Position numbers and translations under genes: made by a program. Shown piece by piece: positions 12,091-23,557 of a stretch of 64,000 bases of DNA (its first letter is position 1; the number at the start of each line of letters is the position of its first letter). Source of the stretch: Adiantum capillus-veneris (lineage: Eukaryota > Streptophyta > Polypodiopsida > Polypodiales > Pteridaceae); contig CM043962.1 in assembly GCA_014529385.2 (NCBI GenBank), positions 88,227,680 through 88,291,679 on the forward strand. The letters are read 5' to 3'. The notes under the pieces were generated by a model that was not told where the DNA came from, searched no databases, and saw only the letters and a list, made by a program, of their open reading frames with translations.

Positions 12091-13702
12091 GCACAAGCAA
12101 AGAGATAATATTTTTGTTCAAATTGTTTGTCAGCTTCACATACTAAAAAGGATTGCTCTATACTAGGAGGCTGATGATAAGAGCCCCGATCATTTCATGA
12201 ATCTCTGTAGTAGTCGAGTTATATTCTTTGAATTAGCTAGTTTACCAATTTAGTTTTGGCTATCAATCGCAAATTAAATCATATGCTTTTTATTTGTAGA
12301 GTTTGGCTAACTTTTGATCAAATGAATCTCTTTGGAGAATTTGTTTTTATAAATTTTTAAGAGTTTGCAGTCAATGTCACTACTAGGAGTGTGCAGTCAA
12401 TGTCACTATGTGCATTAGATTTTGCTAAAAGTGTGCTCCAGTTGCTACTAAGTGTGTGCAGTCTATATGTTTTCAGTTTATTGTTTAGCATCAATATTAC
12501 TCTTCAAAAGATTATGTTGTTGTTATGGCTAAGAGCTAGAATGAATTGTGTTGCCAAATTTCAGCTTTTTGGCTAGCATCTACATTCTAAGATTGTGTTG
12601 GTTGATGATAGCTTGGTCACATTTCAAGTCACCTTTTGCTATTCACACTAGAGGCGACATGCATTAGTCTGAAGACAATACGAATGTGAAGTGTGCAGTT
12701 TTGAGGTTAACCTGATCATTTGTTGCTTATATTTGGCTACTCAGCTATACATCTATGAGGTGCTATGAATATTCTGATGCATATATGGTTACAAGCCAGA
12801 AAGAATTCTATGCATAGTTTTTAGAAAACATTTTTAGCCTTACCACATTAGGACACTACGAGTGTTCAATTTGTATAGTTAGCTTTGATCATATCTAGGA
12901 TCATATATGGCTACTCAATCTAGAGGCAAATTGCAACCACTAGGGCACAAAGATTTAAGCAAAAGGATGTAAGGGCAGTTCTTGAGGATTCATGATTGGG
13001 CACATAGAAGCATTCATCAGCTTGTGGAGTTAAGAAGTTTAGGGATCCCGCTATGTTATGCAAAGATATTCCAGAGCTGGCTCTTCTTCTATAATATTGA
13101 AGAACAACACCATTTTTAAGATTTACTCTACAAGTGGAGGGTAAATGTAACCATGGACTTAGACACAAAGTGCCAACCTTTTGTTATGTGTCACATGCAA
13201 GTCCAAATTCTCATCAATTGTTTGACTGATCTACATTAGCAAGAAACATTCCAGTTTCCAAAAGGGACTACTTCAGACAAGTAAGCCAATCTTGCTCTGT
13301 TAGATCATCGCCCTTGAGATAGGCTCTAACGTACTATCAAAATGAGAGTAGCAGAGTGAGAGCAAAAAGTTAGAGCGTATCACTTGCGATCGGCTCTCCA
13401 CTTAGTTCCCCAATAGGAACAATAATTTGAGCATCTCGTTTGAGATAGGCTCCATTGCCAATATACGAAATAGTCAAAGGTTCCTTTTGGCCCAAGGAAT
13501 GGTCCCTAACAAAGATAAGGATTGCAATCATTCAGTATATTTTTTTCCTACGAGCATATAGTTTCATATGTGAGTAGCAGCTTTGGTACTTATCACGTGA
13601 ACCAGTTGGCTTGATGCAGGGTTTAGGTTAGGAAAACATTAATATTCTTATGAAGAGTTATTTCATTGATGTTTTTGAGGATGAGAATTGTTCTCAAGAG
13701 GA

Positions 13703-13724
13703 GGGGGGGGGGGGGGGGGGGGGG
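13703..13724 (+). other. G run at polypurine-tract position
   Basis: CTCAAGAGGA followed by about 22 G residues lies exactly where the plus-strand primer should be, just before the 3' LTR. The run is probably a slippage expansion of the original purine tract. Confidence 0.6.
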
Positions 13725-13852
13725 TAACATCAGGACAACAATAGGACCAAGGGTGGGAACGTTGACTTAGGGGCTCCTAAAGATGGGCAGAGCCTATAAG
13801 AAGACGTGGTTAGGAGGAGATCAACATGCCAATCCCTCCTTTGCCCTTTCAT
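13725..13852 (+). repeat. 3' LTR of short-LTR element
   Basis: Begins TAACATCAGGACAACA after the G run, is homologous to 10087-10237, and ends at CTTTCAT. The sequence beyond it is unrelated to the first copy. Confidence 0.55.
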
Positions 13853-14571
13853 ATATCTTCCTGTTTTCAACCAATTCCCCCATTTCTAGTGTGAAGAAAT
13901 GTGATTTTGCAAACTCTTCACCCTTAGGGTAGAGGGGCCGGTAAAAGCAAGGGCCCAAAAGGGAGACACTTTTTGAAGACGGCAAAGACCTTATTCAAAT
14001 ACAAAACAAGGTCATCAATAAGGCGCTTTTACAATGTAGAGCTAGAAAAATAAGGAAGGAACTTTAGACTCGCAGCTAGCTCCCATGACCCCTTTTCCTC
14101 CTCGTGACAAGTCCTCTCCAAGTAGAAGCCTTGCGAATCGCTCTTTCATCATATCTACCTCTGTGAAGTATGAGACCAAGATTCATTGAAGTCCTGTAAG
14201 GAAAGCAAACCTCAACAATATCAACTTCTTTGTGTGTTTTTTTTTTTTTTTGGGGATTGGGGGGGGGGGGGGGGGGGGGGGATGTGCTGCTAACCAAACA
14301 TATCTTTTGTAAAATCCTCCATTGGCTTGGTAGTGTTGATGACTTTGGGGAGAGAATGAAGCTTCCCTAAGCGAGATTTGTCCCGTGGAGGCCGTGTCCA
14401 TCCAACGGGTGAGGATTTATCAAAACGTTGTAATGCACATTCCCTACTCCTCTACAAACTCCCTGCAAACGCACCCACAACAGATGCATGCATCACTTAT
14501 TGGACGACACCTTTCAAGCACCCACAGGAGCCACACAACAGCTTGGATTGCCGTCTTCAGCAGAGGACCTC

Positions 14572-14626
<55 letters not shown>

Positions 14627-15760
14627 AGAAACAGTAAAAGTTTAAGGCTTGAATAGGCACTGATAGAGGGGGCATAAGGCAAAAATGTAAGGGTTATGAG
14701 GGAGGCACAATGATGGCTGTGCTAAAGGAAGAATCATAGGCAATGGTAGACATTCTGAGAAGGCTACGAGAGTTATCATGACAAGAAGACTCTCGAGAAG
14801 ATACATTGCAGATTGACATACTAAGTACCTAGATGGGGTAGGTAGGAGAGGGGATCCGTGATAGGATGAGGGCCTCCATGTGTACACCCAAGATTGGCTT
14901 CCTAAAGAAGTGGGATTGGTTTGTTGCTAGTAACTGACCATCCACTCTCTCGATAGTTTCCACCACAAGGAAAAATCCAAAGAGTGGCGCGTGCAAGGGG
15001 TAGGTTGGTCTGTCCTCTCACCCCCAAATTTCTTACACATAATTCAAAAAACCTCTTTGAAAACTCAGTAACCTTCACTTCCATGTCACCATCTCACCTC
15101 CACTTGTTGACCTAATCATAGCGATATTAATCATCACTCTAAACCCAAAAATTGCTCAAATTTCAAGTTCCCCACATCCCTCCCAAGTTAGATGTCTCTA
15201 TACTTGCCCCTCTACCCTGCATCTCTTTTAAGTGTGGATAAAATTCATTTGACTAAGTTGTAAGAGTTTTCCTTGAATTGAATGTTGTCATATCGTTCTT
15301 TGTCACATATAGATTTGTTTTGCTTTTCATTCTTGGTCTCCTCTTGTACTTAATATTGTATCTTTTGGTGATTGTTGGTGTGGTTGTGCCTTGCTTTTTT
15401 TTAATTTTTTATTTTAATAGAAAAACTCACAATTGTGAATGAATTATATTAATCAACCCAAATAGTTAGAAGGTCTTGTCATGCTCGTGTTGAGCCATGG
15501 CATCATCAAGGGCCCCAAATTACATCGGTTGCGCCTTGATTTTAGTAATCATGGCTCTTTTGTGATGATGTCTACTTTGAGCCTTGCCACCTCTACTAAA
15601 ATTTCTTCATTTCACTTATCAAGTATGTGTCGCAAGGGCATCATTTGATTAAGGAGGGCTCGACTCACGACACGATCGACGGGGAGGCTACTTTTTTGCA
15701 TGGCGTTGATGGGATCAACGGTGGATTCAATTTCCGCCAAAGATCCCATGACTCTCACCC
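13853..15760. other. No recognisable gene
   Basis: Contains a T run (about 14237-14251) followed by a G run (14259-14281) and a (CT)n microsatellite at 14576-14623. Open frames here are driven by those simple repeats. The rest is anonymous sequence upstream of the PPR gene. Confidence 0.5.
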
Positions 15761-15768
15761 GTGGCACT

Positions 15769-15774
15769 TATAAA
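15769..15774 (+). promoter_or_regulatory. TATA box candidate for the PPR gene
   Basis: TATAAA lies about 330 bp upstream of the PPR start codon in CTTATAAACG. Downstream, TATGAG|GTATCG near 15807, and tandem CTAAC motifs followed by GCTTTCAG near 15853, could mark a small leader intron, but the implied intron (about 46 nt) is very short, so I treat that only as a possibility. Confidence 0.35.
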
Positions 15775-16103
15775 CGAACCCCCCGAGGCAGCAGAGTTCA
15801 CCTATGAGGTATCGTCTCTCATAAACTAACATAAACTAACTAAATGCTTTCAGCCTGGCGAAGGACTGCAGGGCAATGCATTTGCAGGAAGATGGGCATT
15901 TCCATGCCACACAGAGTGTGCATTTGAATGTTTGGGGGTGGATTTTACGCCCTCCCTACTTGCCACCATCGCCCTCATGGCAAGCAGAACCTCCCTTGCC
16001 TGCAGACACTTCTGGCAGAGCATGATGTACACCTGCCGAACGCACTCCTGTTGTGAGAAACCAAGGGGAGACAATCATCGTAGTCAGCACAGGAAGCGCA
16101 TAC

Positions 16104-18239
16104 ATGGCCGCTTCCATCATCGAATCCTGGAATTCCTCCATCCGAGTGCTCAAGCGCGGAGGGCAGGTAGAGGCGGCCCTCCAACGCTTTTATCAAATGA
16201 GTGAAGAAGGAGTGATGGCAGACAAGTATACGTACATTTGTACCCTCTCCGTATGTGCAAAGCTGCCCGATCTTGCGACAGGTAAGCACATCCATGTTCG
16301 TATTCAGGAGCCTTTGGAAGAGGATACTGAGGTGGGGAATGCGCTTTTGAACATGTATGGAAAATGTGGGAAGGTGGATAATGCAGTGCTAATCTTCAAC
16401 CTCATGTTGCGGCATGACCTCTTCTCATGGTCTGCTATAATTACAGTGCTTGCCAAGCAGGGATATGGCGTGGATGCACTCATTTCTCTTCACAGGATGA
16501 TGGAGGAAGGCACTGTGCCAAATAGGATCACGTTTATTGGTATCCTGTCTGCTTGTGCTATCATGGATGCTGCACATGAAGGAAAGAGGACTCATGCACG
16601 CTTTGAGACTTGCGAAGCTAAGAATGATGTTATCCTTGAAACTGCTCTTCTGACTTTCTATGGAAAATGTGGTAAAATGACGGATGCACAAAATGTTTTT
16701 GAGAAGATGACATCTCGAGATAATGTCGCATGGAACGCTATTATTGCAGCGTCCATAGACCAGAAACAGGGGATTATCTTGGCAATGGAATATTGCAGAC
16801 AGATGCACGTAGAAGGACTCACACCCGATAAAGTTACCTTCACAAGCCTTATTGATGCATGTGCAAACTACAAAGCGCTAATTATAGGCAAGCAATTTCA
16901 TCAATATCTAGTGGAAAGGGGATGTGAAAAAGATATCGTGCTTGCAACTACTCTTGTAAATATGTACGGAAGGTGTGGTTGCTTGGATGATGCGCGCAGG
17001 GTTTTTGATGAGTTGCCTTTTCACAATCTTGTCTCTTGGAATGCATTGATTGCTGCACATGCACAAAACAATTTAGGTGCGGAGGCCATGCAGCTCTTTG
17101 AATTGATGCAAAAAAGTGGCTTTAATGCAGATACTGTCACCTTTATCAGTATTTTTGATTCATGTTTTTCTTTGGCTGAAGGCAGGCATCTGCATGCTTG
17201 CATAGTCTACCAGGGACTGGAATCAGAGACTGTGATTGGAAATGCTCTCGTTAACATGTATGGCAAACGCAGCAGAGTAGATGATGCGCAGTATTGTTTT
17301 CACAGAATATCAAATTGCAATATTATCACATGGACAACCATGATTGCAACCTATGCTCAAGAAGGGGAGTTAAGGGAGGCCCTTCAACTATTTGACAAAA
17401 TGCTCGAAAGGAAAATACATCCTGATAAGATTACGTTCATCTGTGGCCTTACTGCATGCACCAGCCAGATGGCACTAGCTGAAGGCAAGCAAATGCATCA
17501 ATACATAATTGATAGTGGTATTGAGATAGACGTAGACTTGGGGAATGCCCTCATTACCATGTATGGGAAGTGTGGCAAGGTTAGTTTTTCGCAGACCCTT
17601 TTTGAACAGATGCCAGTTCGGGACATAATTACATGGAATGCAGTTGTTACAGGATTTGCTCAACATGGAATGGGTAAGGAGGCGTTTTTGCTCTTTGAGA
17701 GGCTGCTCAATGAAGGTTTGATGCCGAACAAAGTCACCTTTCTTGGCATTCTCACGGCATGTAGCCATGCAGGACTAGTTGAGGTTGGGCGATGTTGCTT
17801 CATAGCTGCAGATGAGTACAAAGGCCTAACGATTGATGTTGATAATCACGAATGCATGGCAGACCTTCTTGGAAGATCAGGGTGTTTCATGGAGGCAGAA
17901 GCTCTGGTTAGTGTAATGCCATTCCAGCCTACTCCTTTATCTTTCTTGGTTTTGCTTGGTGCTTGTAAACATCTTGCTGCTACAGAGCCTGGGGAACGCA
18001 TAGCAAAACATGTTTTTGAACGTGACCCACATGATCCTTCCCCTTACATTCTACTCTCAAACATCTATGTTGATAATGGGATGGATGTTGAGGAAACTGA
18101 TTTGCAATCTACTGAGAAGGTCTTGAATACTGGAGAGCACAGTGATCAATGTGTAAATGTATTGAATGATGACGTGTTTGACTTTCAGATAGGCATGTTG
18201 TCCTTTGCTGAAGAGGATAAAGTTTATGCAGAACTTTAG
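16104..18239 (+). CDS. PLS-class pentatricopeptide repeat protein
   Basis: An intronless 711-residue protein. I chose the ATG at 16104 (MAASIIESWNSSIRV); the frame is open upstream to 16053 but has no earlier ATG. It is built of PPR motifs in P-L-S order, about five triplets. GKxxH segments recur (GKHIHV, GKRTHA, GKQFHQ, GRHLHA, GKQMHQ), as do MYGKCG-type helices and DxxxWNAxI turns (NVAWNAII, NLVSWNALI, IITWNAVV). Such proteins act in mitochondria or plastids, where each motif reads one RNA base, and commonly direct C-to-U editing or transcript processing. The C-terminus has the start of an E domain (LLGRSGCFMEAEALV, then DPSPYILLSNIY). It then departs into a tail unlike the usual E2/E+ region and has no DYW deaminase. 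Any editing role would need a partner supplying the deaminase, or the protein has another function. It is the only intact ordinary gene here and is flanked by transposons. Confidence 0.9.
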   Translation: MAASIIESWNSSIRVLKRGGQVEAALQRFYQMSEEGVMADKYTYICTLSVCAKLPDLATGKHIHVRIQEPLEEDTEVGNALLNMYGKCGKVDNAVLIFNLMLRHDLFSWSAIITVLAKQGYGVDALISLHRMMEEGTVPNRITFIGILSACAIMDAAHEGKRTHARFETCEAKNDVILETALLTFYGKCGKMTDAQNVFEKMTSRDNVAWNAIIAASIDQKQGIILAMEYCRQMHVEGLTPDKVTFTSLIDACANYKALIIGKQFHQYLVERGCEKDIVLATTLVNMYGRCGCLDDARRVFDELPFHNLVSWNALIAAHAQNNLGAEAMQLFELMQKSGFNADTVTFISIFDSCFSLAEGRHLHACIVYQGLESETVIGNALVNMYGKRSRVDDAQYCFHRISNCNIITWTTMIATYAQEGELREALQLFDKMLERKIHPDKITFICGLTACTSQMALAEGKQMHQYIIDSGIEIDVDLGNALITMYGKCGKVSFSQTLFEQMPVRDIITWNAVVTGFAQHGMGKEAFLLFERLLNEGLMPNKVTFLGILTACSHAGLVEVGRCCFIAADEYKGLTIDVDNHECMADLLGRSGCFMEAEALVSVMPFQPTPLSFLVLLGACKHLAATEPGERIAKHVFERDPHDPSPYILLSNIYVDNGMDVEETDLQSTEKVLNTGEHSDQCVNVLNDDVFDFQIGMLSFAEEDKVYAEL

Positions 18240-18954
18240 AAATGGCCAATTTGGGTCGTCCTGCTCGGCTTGTGCATGAGAGATGCTTCTTGAGCCTGGC
18301 AGCCTCTGTTTGAAGAGGTGCTTTATTTTCATGAAATGGGCAACATCTAGGAGTCCAGTGTGCTGGGGCAAAAATGCTTTGTGGATAATTTCTCCAACTT
18401 CTAAGCCTTTCCATAAACACTTCAAAAGCAAAGTGCACCTTAGAAAGTAGATACCAAGTGGTTCTAGACAAAGAAGCAGATGCTAGATCATGAATTTCAG
18501 GGTGTGGGCCTCCGACCTCAATAGTTTGAATCTGTTGCGCAGGATGATAGCTCCTCTTGACTGAGTAGATTTGAGGAATTCTTTAGCAGATACAATCGCA
18601 TATTATGATGGATGAGTAAAGGTGCCCAGAGCTTGACGGATTCATTGGCGAGCAGGTTATGAGATGGTAAGTTTCTTGGAACAGAATACAATGATCATCG
18701 GGGTCTTGCTAAAGTGCTACTGAGAACTTAGTGCACTTCAAGATTTACATTCTAATCACTATTGCAATAGGAATCATGCATGGCATTGCATAAGGTATCA
18801 TCCTACAACAATGGAGGGTAGTTTTTCCAAAAATTGGATGATTCTTCCTCTACTTGGTAATATTTGGAAGGGGAAAAGGCTAAGAACTCAAAGATTTCCT
18901 TAACGATGTCTTTCTTTGGCTTGATGATGGCGAAAAGCTAGCATTCTCCATACA
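18240..18954. other. PPR 3' flank, no gene
   Basis: Follows the PPR stop codon and ends at the target site of the large Ty3 element. No gene or clear polyadenylation cluster was identified. It presumably contains the PPR 3' untranslated region and was once continuous with the sequence after 32489. Confidence 0.5.
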
Positions 18955-18959
18955 ATTGG
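18955..18959. repeat. Target-site duplication, left copy (ATTGG)
   Basis: ATTGG immediately before the 5' LTR is repeated exactly at 32485-32489 after the 3' LTR. This is the 5-bp duplication left by retroviral-type integrase and fixes both element ends. Confidence 0.95.
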
Positions 18960-19261
18960 TGTTAACCCTCACGCACATTCTTATCACCTAAGACGGACGC
19001 TATATTATTTATTTGGTAGAGTCAGGTACCGGGCTTGTCGGTCCAATAGGAAAAGGGTAAGCGTGATCGGCGATGAGAGGCGCACTCTAACTGCAACATT
19101 CAAGGGATTAGTTGGTTAAGCATGGACGTCCAAGTGTGAATGGGGCGAGCTCATATAAAAGTCAACTAAACTTAAAATTCACTCATTCTCTCATTTGTGC
19201 AATCGAAGAGTGCTCTTGCTCCATCTCCATCTTCTTCTTCTTCATCTCTTTGTGTGTGTGT

Positions 19262-19315
<54 letters not shown>

Positions 19316-19543
19316 ATTGCGGCGGTACGACGGCGGTGAGGCGGTTGAGCGCGGCATAGCGGCGTCTTCCTCTTCTTCGCAGCGAGGAATCTTCCACGAC
19401 AAAAAGCGTAGAGCGGTGAGTAACACACCATTGTCATCTTTGAGTTTACTAGTTTAGGCTTGTTGCGTGCTTGGAGCCATTTGTGGCTCACACACAGCAT
19501 ATCGGCAAGTTTCTTGCATTGACACGTGCGACACACGCACACA
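18960..19543 (+). repeat. 5' LTR
   Basis: 584 bp, starting TGTTAACCCTCACG and ending CGCACACA. It contains a TATA-like box (TATAAAA, 19154-19160), presumably the core promoter of the element, and a (GA)n microsatellite at 19266-19314 downstream of it, within the likely transcribed part. It pairs with 31891-32484. Confidence 0.95.
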
Positions 19544-19547
19544 TTTT

Positions 19548-19565
19548 TGGCGCCGTTGTCGGGGA
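19548..19565 (+). other. Primer-binding site, tRNA-Asp
   Basis: TGGCGCCGTTGTCGGGGA differs at one base from the sequence complementary to the 3' end of plant tRNA-Asp, used by Athila/Tat-type elements. It starts four bases after the LTR end, as expected. Confidence 0.85.
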
Positions 19566-20310
19566 ATGTCATACACTAAGTTTGAATGGCACTCTGTGCT
19601 TTTTTTGTGATGCAATTTCAATTGTAGGAAAGGTAGGGAAGGAAGGTGTGTGTGTTGAGAAGAAAGATTTTGTGTTGATATTGTGTATTTCTTTGTTAAT
19701 GAAATTTTGAAAGGTTACTATGTTTTCTCTGTGCTAAGATATTAGTATTAAGGTTGTTAGTTCTGTGTAATGTAAAGTATTTTAAGTAGGAAGTAGATCT
19801 GTGAGAGCTAATGAAGTGTGTTAGTGTGTTACAGTAGGTGTATTAGTTGTAAGTAGGTAGGTAGAGTGTGTGTGTGCTTGCGCGCAGGTCGCGACGACTT
19901 TATAAAAAAAAATCAAAATAAAAAAAAATATAAAAAAAAAAAATATTTTAAAGGTAGGATCGGGATCGGGAATATCTCACAGACCCAAGCGCAAACCCAA
20001 GCTCAAGCTCACGCTCAGGCTCAGGTCTCAGTTGTCCTTTAAAATTACGTATTTTAGCTTTACACGTAGCTAAAAATCGACTTTTTTGAGGACCAACGTA
20101 GCTTCGGGTGACGGAACGTTGTGCTGTAAACCACACCGCGACCCTCTAAGTGATATGTTCGTTTCAAGCTATCACACACTTTAATAAAAAAAAACGATCA
20201 TTAAAAAATATTAAAAAACATTAAAAAAAACGAGTGAAAACGGATGCCTAAAAAAGTAAGCGGTTAACCTTCGAGGTTATTCGCCGACGCTTGTAGGGTG
20301 CCAAAGGCAC
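19566..20310 (+). other. Untranslated leader of the Ty3 element
   Basis: About 745 bp between primer site and gag start with no long open frame. It holds A-rich runs (19905-19945) and a short run of CAAGCT/CACGCT/CAGGCT hexamers near 19985-20025. Packaging signals would be expected in such a leader, but none can be identified by eye. Confidence 0.6.
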
Positions 20311-23300
20311 ATGCATCTGCGCTCTGGTCGTGTACTAGAGACGGAGCAACTAAAGAGAATTTTGACTTACGCGAGTTTTCAGTATCTACCTACCTTAGGT
20401 TCCGGGCCCTCGGCGGGGACCCAAGGTAGTATAAACCAAGACCCAAACATAACGGCTAGTGACTCTTTCTCTGACTACGATGTCATGGAGGGTTTCGTAA
20501 TGCCTAATCCCGATAGCTCAAGCCAAGACATGCATGCCATGGGTCCGCGGTTTGGGTCGAGCGTGCTTAGCCGCTTGAAGGAAACCTTTAGTAGAGCCAC
20601 TCGCTCCGAACATGGAGCTAATGATCTAAATGAGGGGAGTGGGGAAGTAAATTCTTCATTCATGACCAACGTAAACCCTATTCCCATAGAGAATGTGCAC
20701 GTGAATACTTCATTCACTGCACCTCCTGACTCTTCAGAGCTATTCCCCTCCAAGGTCATATTACCCGATGGTAGAAGCTTTACCGAAGTGCAAGAGGTTG
20801 AGCGATATATTCTTGCAGCAAGGAAAAAGGAAATCGAGAGCTTACGTAAGGCGGAGCAACAAAAAGAGTTAAAATCAAAAGCTCCTATGTCAATATCCTT
20901 GTTAGGAGAGCAAGTGAGTGCTGTTGAATTAGCGACCACTAAGGGTTAACCCATAGAGAGCAACATAGCATCTAGCTCAAAGGACACCCCTAGCACTTCA
21001 ATCCTAGATGGAGTGTTCTTAAATGAGAACTGGGAGTACAAACTACAAACGGAAATTCTAACCGACCTATACACAGGTCACACCTATCACGTGGGTTGGT
21101 TAGATGTCCTACAATCCACAATGGGTGCTACTAGTGTGGAGGATCAACAACAAAGAGTTTGTGAGGTCATCCATAGGGTCATTGAGTTAGAGAGACAGAA
21201 CAAGGGGATCCACATGCCCTCAACGGGTCTCATGAGATTCTTGGATACATGAAAGGCTAAACAACCGACCTTATCGCAAATGGAGACTCCCTTGGTAAGT
21301 CCGATGGATCCCCCATATATTGTTTCGCCAGGGGTCTCGGTGCAATCTGAGCCGACAAGTGATAGCTTTACCTTTCCAAGTCTAGCTCATCTTTCCCTTG
21401 ATCACACCACGACTACCATGCCTACCCCAATGATGGGCATGCCGAGAAACACGCCATGGACCTCATTTGTTAGTAAAGCATCGCTACATGGTAGCTCAAT
21501 GCCTGCAACAACAGTACCTACAAGTGTGTACCAATCATATACACCCATGGGTCCTCGTACTCATGTAGCCCCTACCCCACCCATTGTTTCAACTACCTAT
21601 GCTCCACAACCACAACACCCAAGTTCTTATTTCCATGGGACTATACCGGCTAGCATTAGCATGTCACATCCAACGTCTGCTATGCCTAGGGCCATACATA
21701 TGAACTATGGACCACCACATGGCACAACATCGCACCCAACGTGGAACCCAAGGGCTTCCTATGTGCCAAGCCCAATGCCAATACCTACTCCACATGTAGT
21801 GGCTGGAGCGCCTTCACCCACGGTGCCTGCTCACTTAGGTGACTTGGCAACATTTGCTCAAGCTATTGGTCGATCTATTGCCGAGAATATGCGTAACACG
21901 CCTGATAGAGAGCCTAGAAGTAAGGCAGTACAAATAGCCAAGCTCACACAAAAATTGAGTGGAGACGGGGATGTGAGAAAGCATATCGAAGTGTTTGAAC
22001 AAATATGCGATTCTCTAGGAGAACACAATGACCTGCATAAGAGTAATGCTTTAAGCTTAACCTTAAGTGGGAAGGCAGGGGATTGATATAGAACCCTAAG
22101 GGTGGAAGAAAAAACGATTTACCCTATTCTTAGGAGACTGTTCTTGAAAGAATACATACGAGAGGGAGTGCTTTGGGGTGTAGCCCCTCAACTCCAAAAA
22201 GCCCAACGAGAGGAAAGAGAGTCGGTGAGAGACTTTATTAGTCGTTTGAAGCATTTAAATTCTCGTTGTAATCCAAATGAACACTTCAATAATAATCAAT
22301 TGCTTGATAGATTCATTAGGGGATTATGACATGAGGATATTTACAATGGCCTAGTCATTAGAGGTATCACCACTTGGGAAGCAGTCACCACCAATGCGAT
22401 CCAATTGGAGGATAATTTAATGATTTAAGGAGAAAGAGTGTCTGTTGAGCCTAAATTTATTAGCTCGCAAGCATCAGGGCATTAGCCAATGATCTTAAAG
22501 CCTATTGCTAAGGAGCCAAAGATATCTGAGATGACTTTAGCTCACCAAGGCTATTCAAGAGAGTCTTAGAGACAATCGTGCTCCGCAAAACAATCATATG
22601 TATCCAAGAAGGGAGAAACAATGGTGCTCAATATGCTATGGACCGCATAGTACCAGTGAATGCCCTACTTTTAGAGTAAAATTCAATGGGAACTGCAATG
22701 ACTGTGGAAGGTATGTTCATCAAGCTAAGGATTGCATAGTATTTAAGTGCACGATGGCCAATATACCATCCCTAGCATGGACAGACACACCTCGAGTGCC
22801 TGCATTGATACCAGTCCCACCTCTTGAACAAACAGCACAACACATGGTCCCTAGGGCCCAAAATGTTGTTCAAACAACACCCTTACCACCTCTAGCTCTA
22901 GAACCGCAACCACTATATCCGAGAATCACTTCTGTGAATCAAGTGGGTTGTGAGTCATCTATTGCTTGTTTGGAAGGCTGTGAGGAAGATATAGATCCTA
23001 ATATCGCCTATGGGATGAATGTGCTTGAAGAAAGTCCACAATACTACATGGAGGACTATTGGGGACAAGTCAAATCTGTATATCAAGTAGCTGCTCTTGT
23101 TGCAAGAGGCCTATCAATTACACTACCAAGAGACCACCTCTTCAATGCTATGAGTGTGGAGGTCCACATCGTGTAGCAGAGTGTCTTATTAGGCTACAAA
23201 AGAATGCCACACTAATGAAAACCAATCAAGCACGTCTACAATGCCGATACTCATGTGTAATCGATGTGGCATAGATCATTGATTGCCCAATGTCCAAATA

Positions 23301-23400
23301 ATCCAAATGTACCGAAGATCGGGTCATTAAACTTGATTGAAGTTACCGAGGATCCATCACAAAGTACACGTGGAACCAGTAAACGTACTCACATGATCGA
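20311..23400 (+). pseudogene. Ty3 gag with four zinc knuckles, interrupted
   Basis: Starts MHLRSGRVLE, close to the MxxRSGR start common in plant Ty3 Gag. All pieces from 20311 to 22329 share one frame, broken only by stop codons at 20947, 21250, 22084 and 22327. A proline-rich region (21280-21840) precedes the capsid domain (about 21900-22420: LTQKLSGDGDVRKHIEVFEQ, RLFLKEYIREG, FISRLKHLN). The nucleocapsid part has four CCHC-like knuckles: 22625-22663 (CSICYGPHSTSEC), 22694-22735 (CNDCGRYVHQAKDC), 23146-23184 (CYECGGPHRVAEC) and 23256-23293 (CNRCGIDH...QC). A frame change lies between knuckles 2 and 3. One or two knuckles is the norm for Gag. Confidence 0.85.
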
Positions 23401-23557
23401 TACTCCAAAAACAAAATTATATTCTTGAGGAAAGAGACACGGCATCAATTGCCCAATCTCAGAAAAAGAAGAAAACACGAAGGAAGAGATCGCACAAAGC
23501 AGCAAAGCAGACCCCAGTTCAAAGACCAACATAGGGATTGGTGACGACCCCGTATAT

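Larger units (their letters stand above)
10087..13852 (+). mobile_element. Old short-LTR Ty3/gypsy element, mostly decayed
   Basis: Two related segments of about 130-150 bp begin near 10087 and 13724. They share GGACCAAGGGTGGG, then GGGGCTCCTAAAG, and both end in CTTTCAT. The first copy is followed immediately by TGGTATCAGA, the usual plant primer-binding site for initiator tRNA-Met. The second is preceded by CTCAAGAGGA plus a G run, the expected polypurine tract. Between them lies a decayed gag at about 11515-12090, while RT and integrase are absent or unrecognisable. The element is therefore a deleted, ancient Ty3-type copy with unusually short LTRs. No target duplication could be confirmed. 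Confidence 0.6.

Noticed and set aside
16053-16103. Extended N-terminus for the PPR protein
   Set aside because: The upstream extension begins at GTG and has no ATG; the ATG at 16104 is the first proper start.
16425-18471. Minus-strand frames across and just past the PPR gene
   Set aside because: Antisense shadows of a clearly coding plus strand or its flank; none shows a motif.
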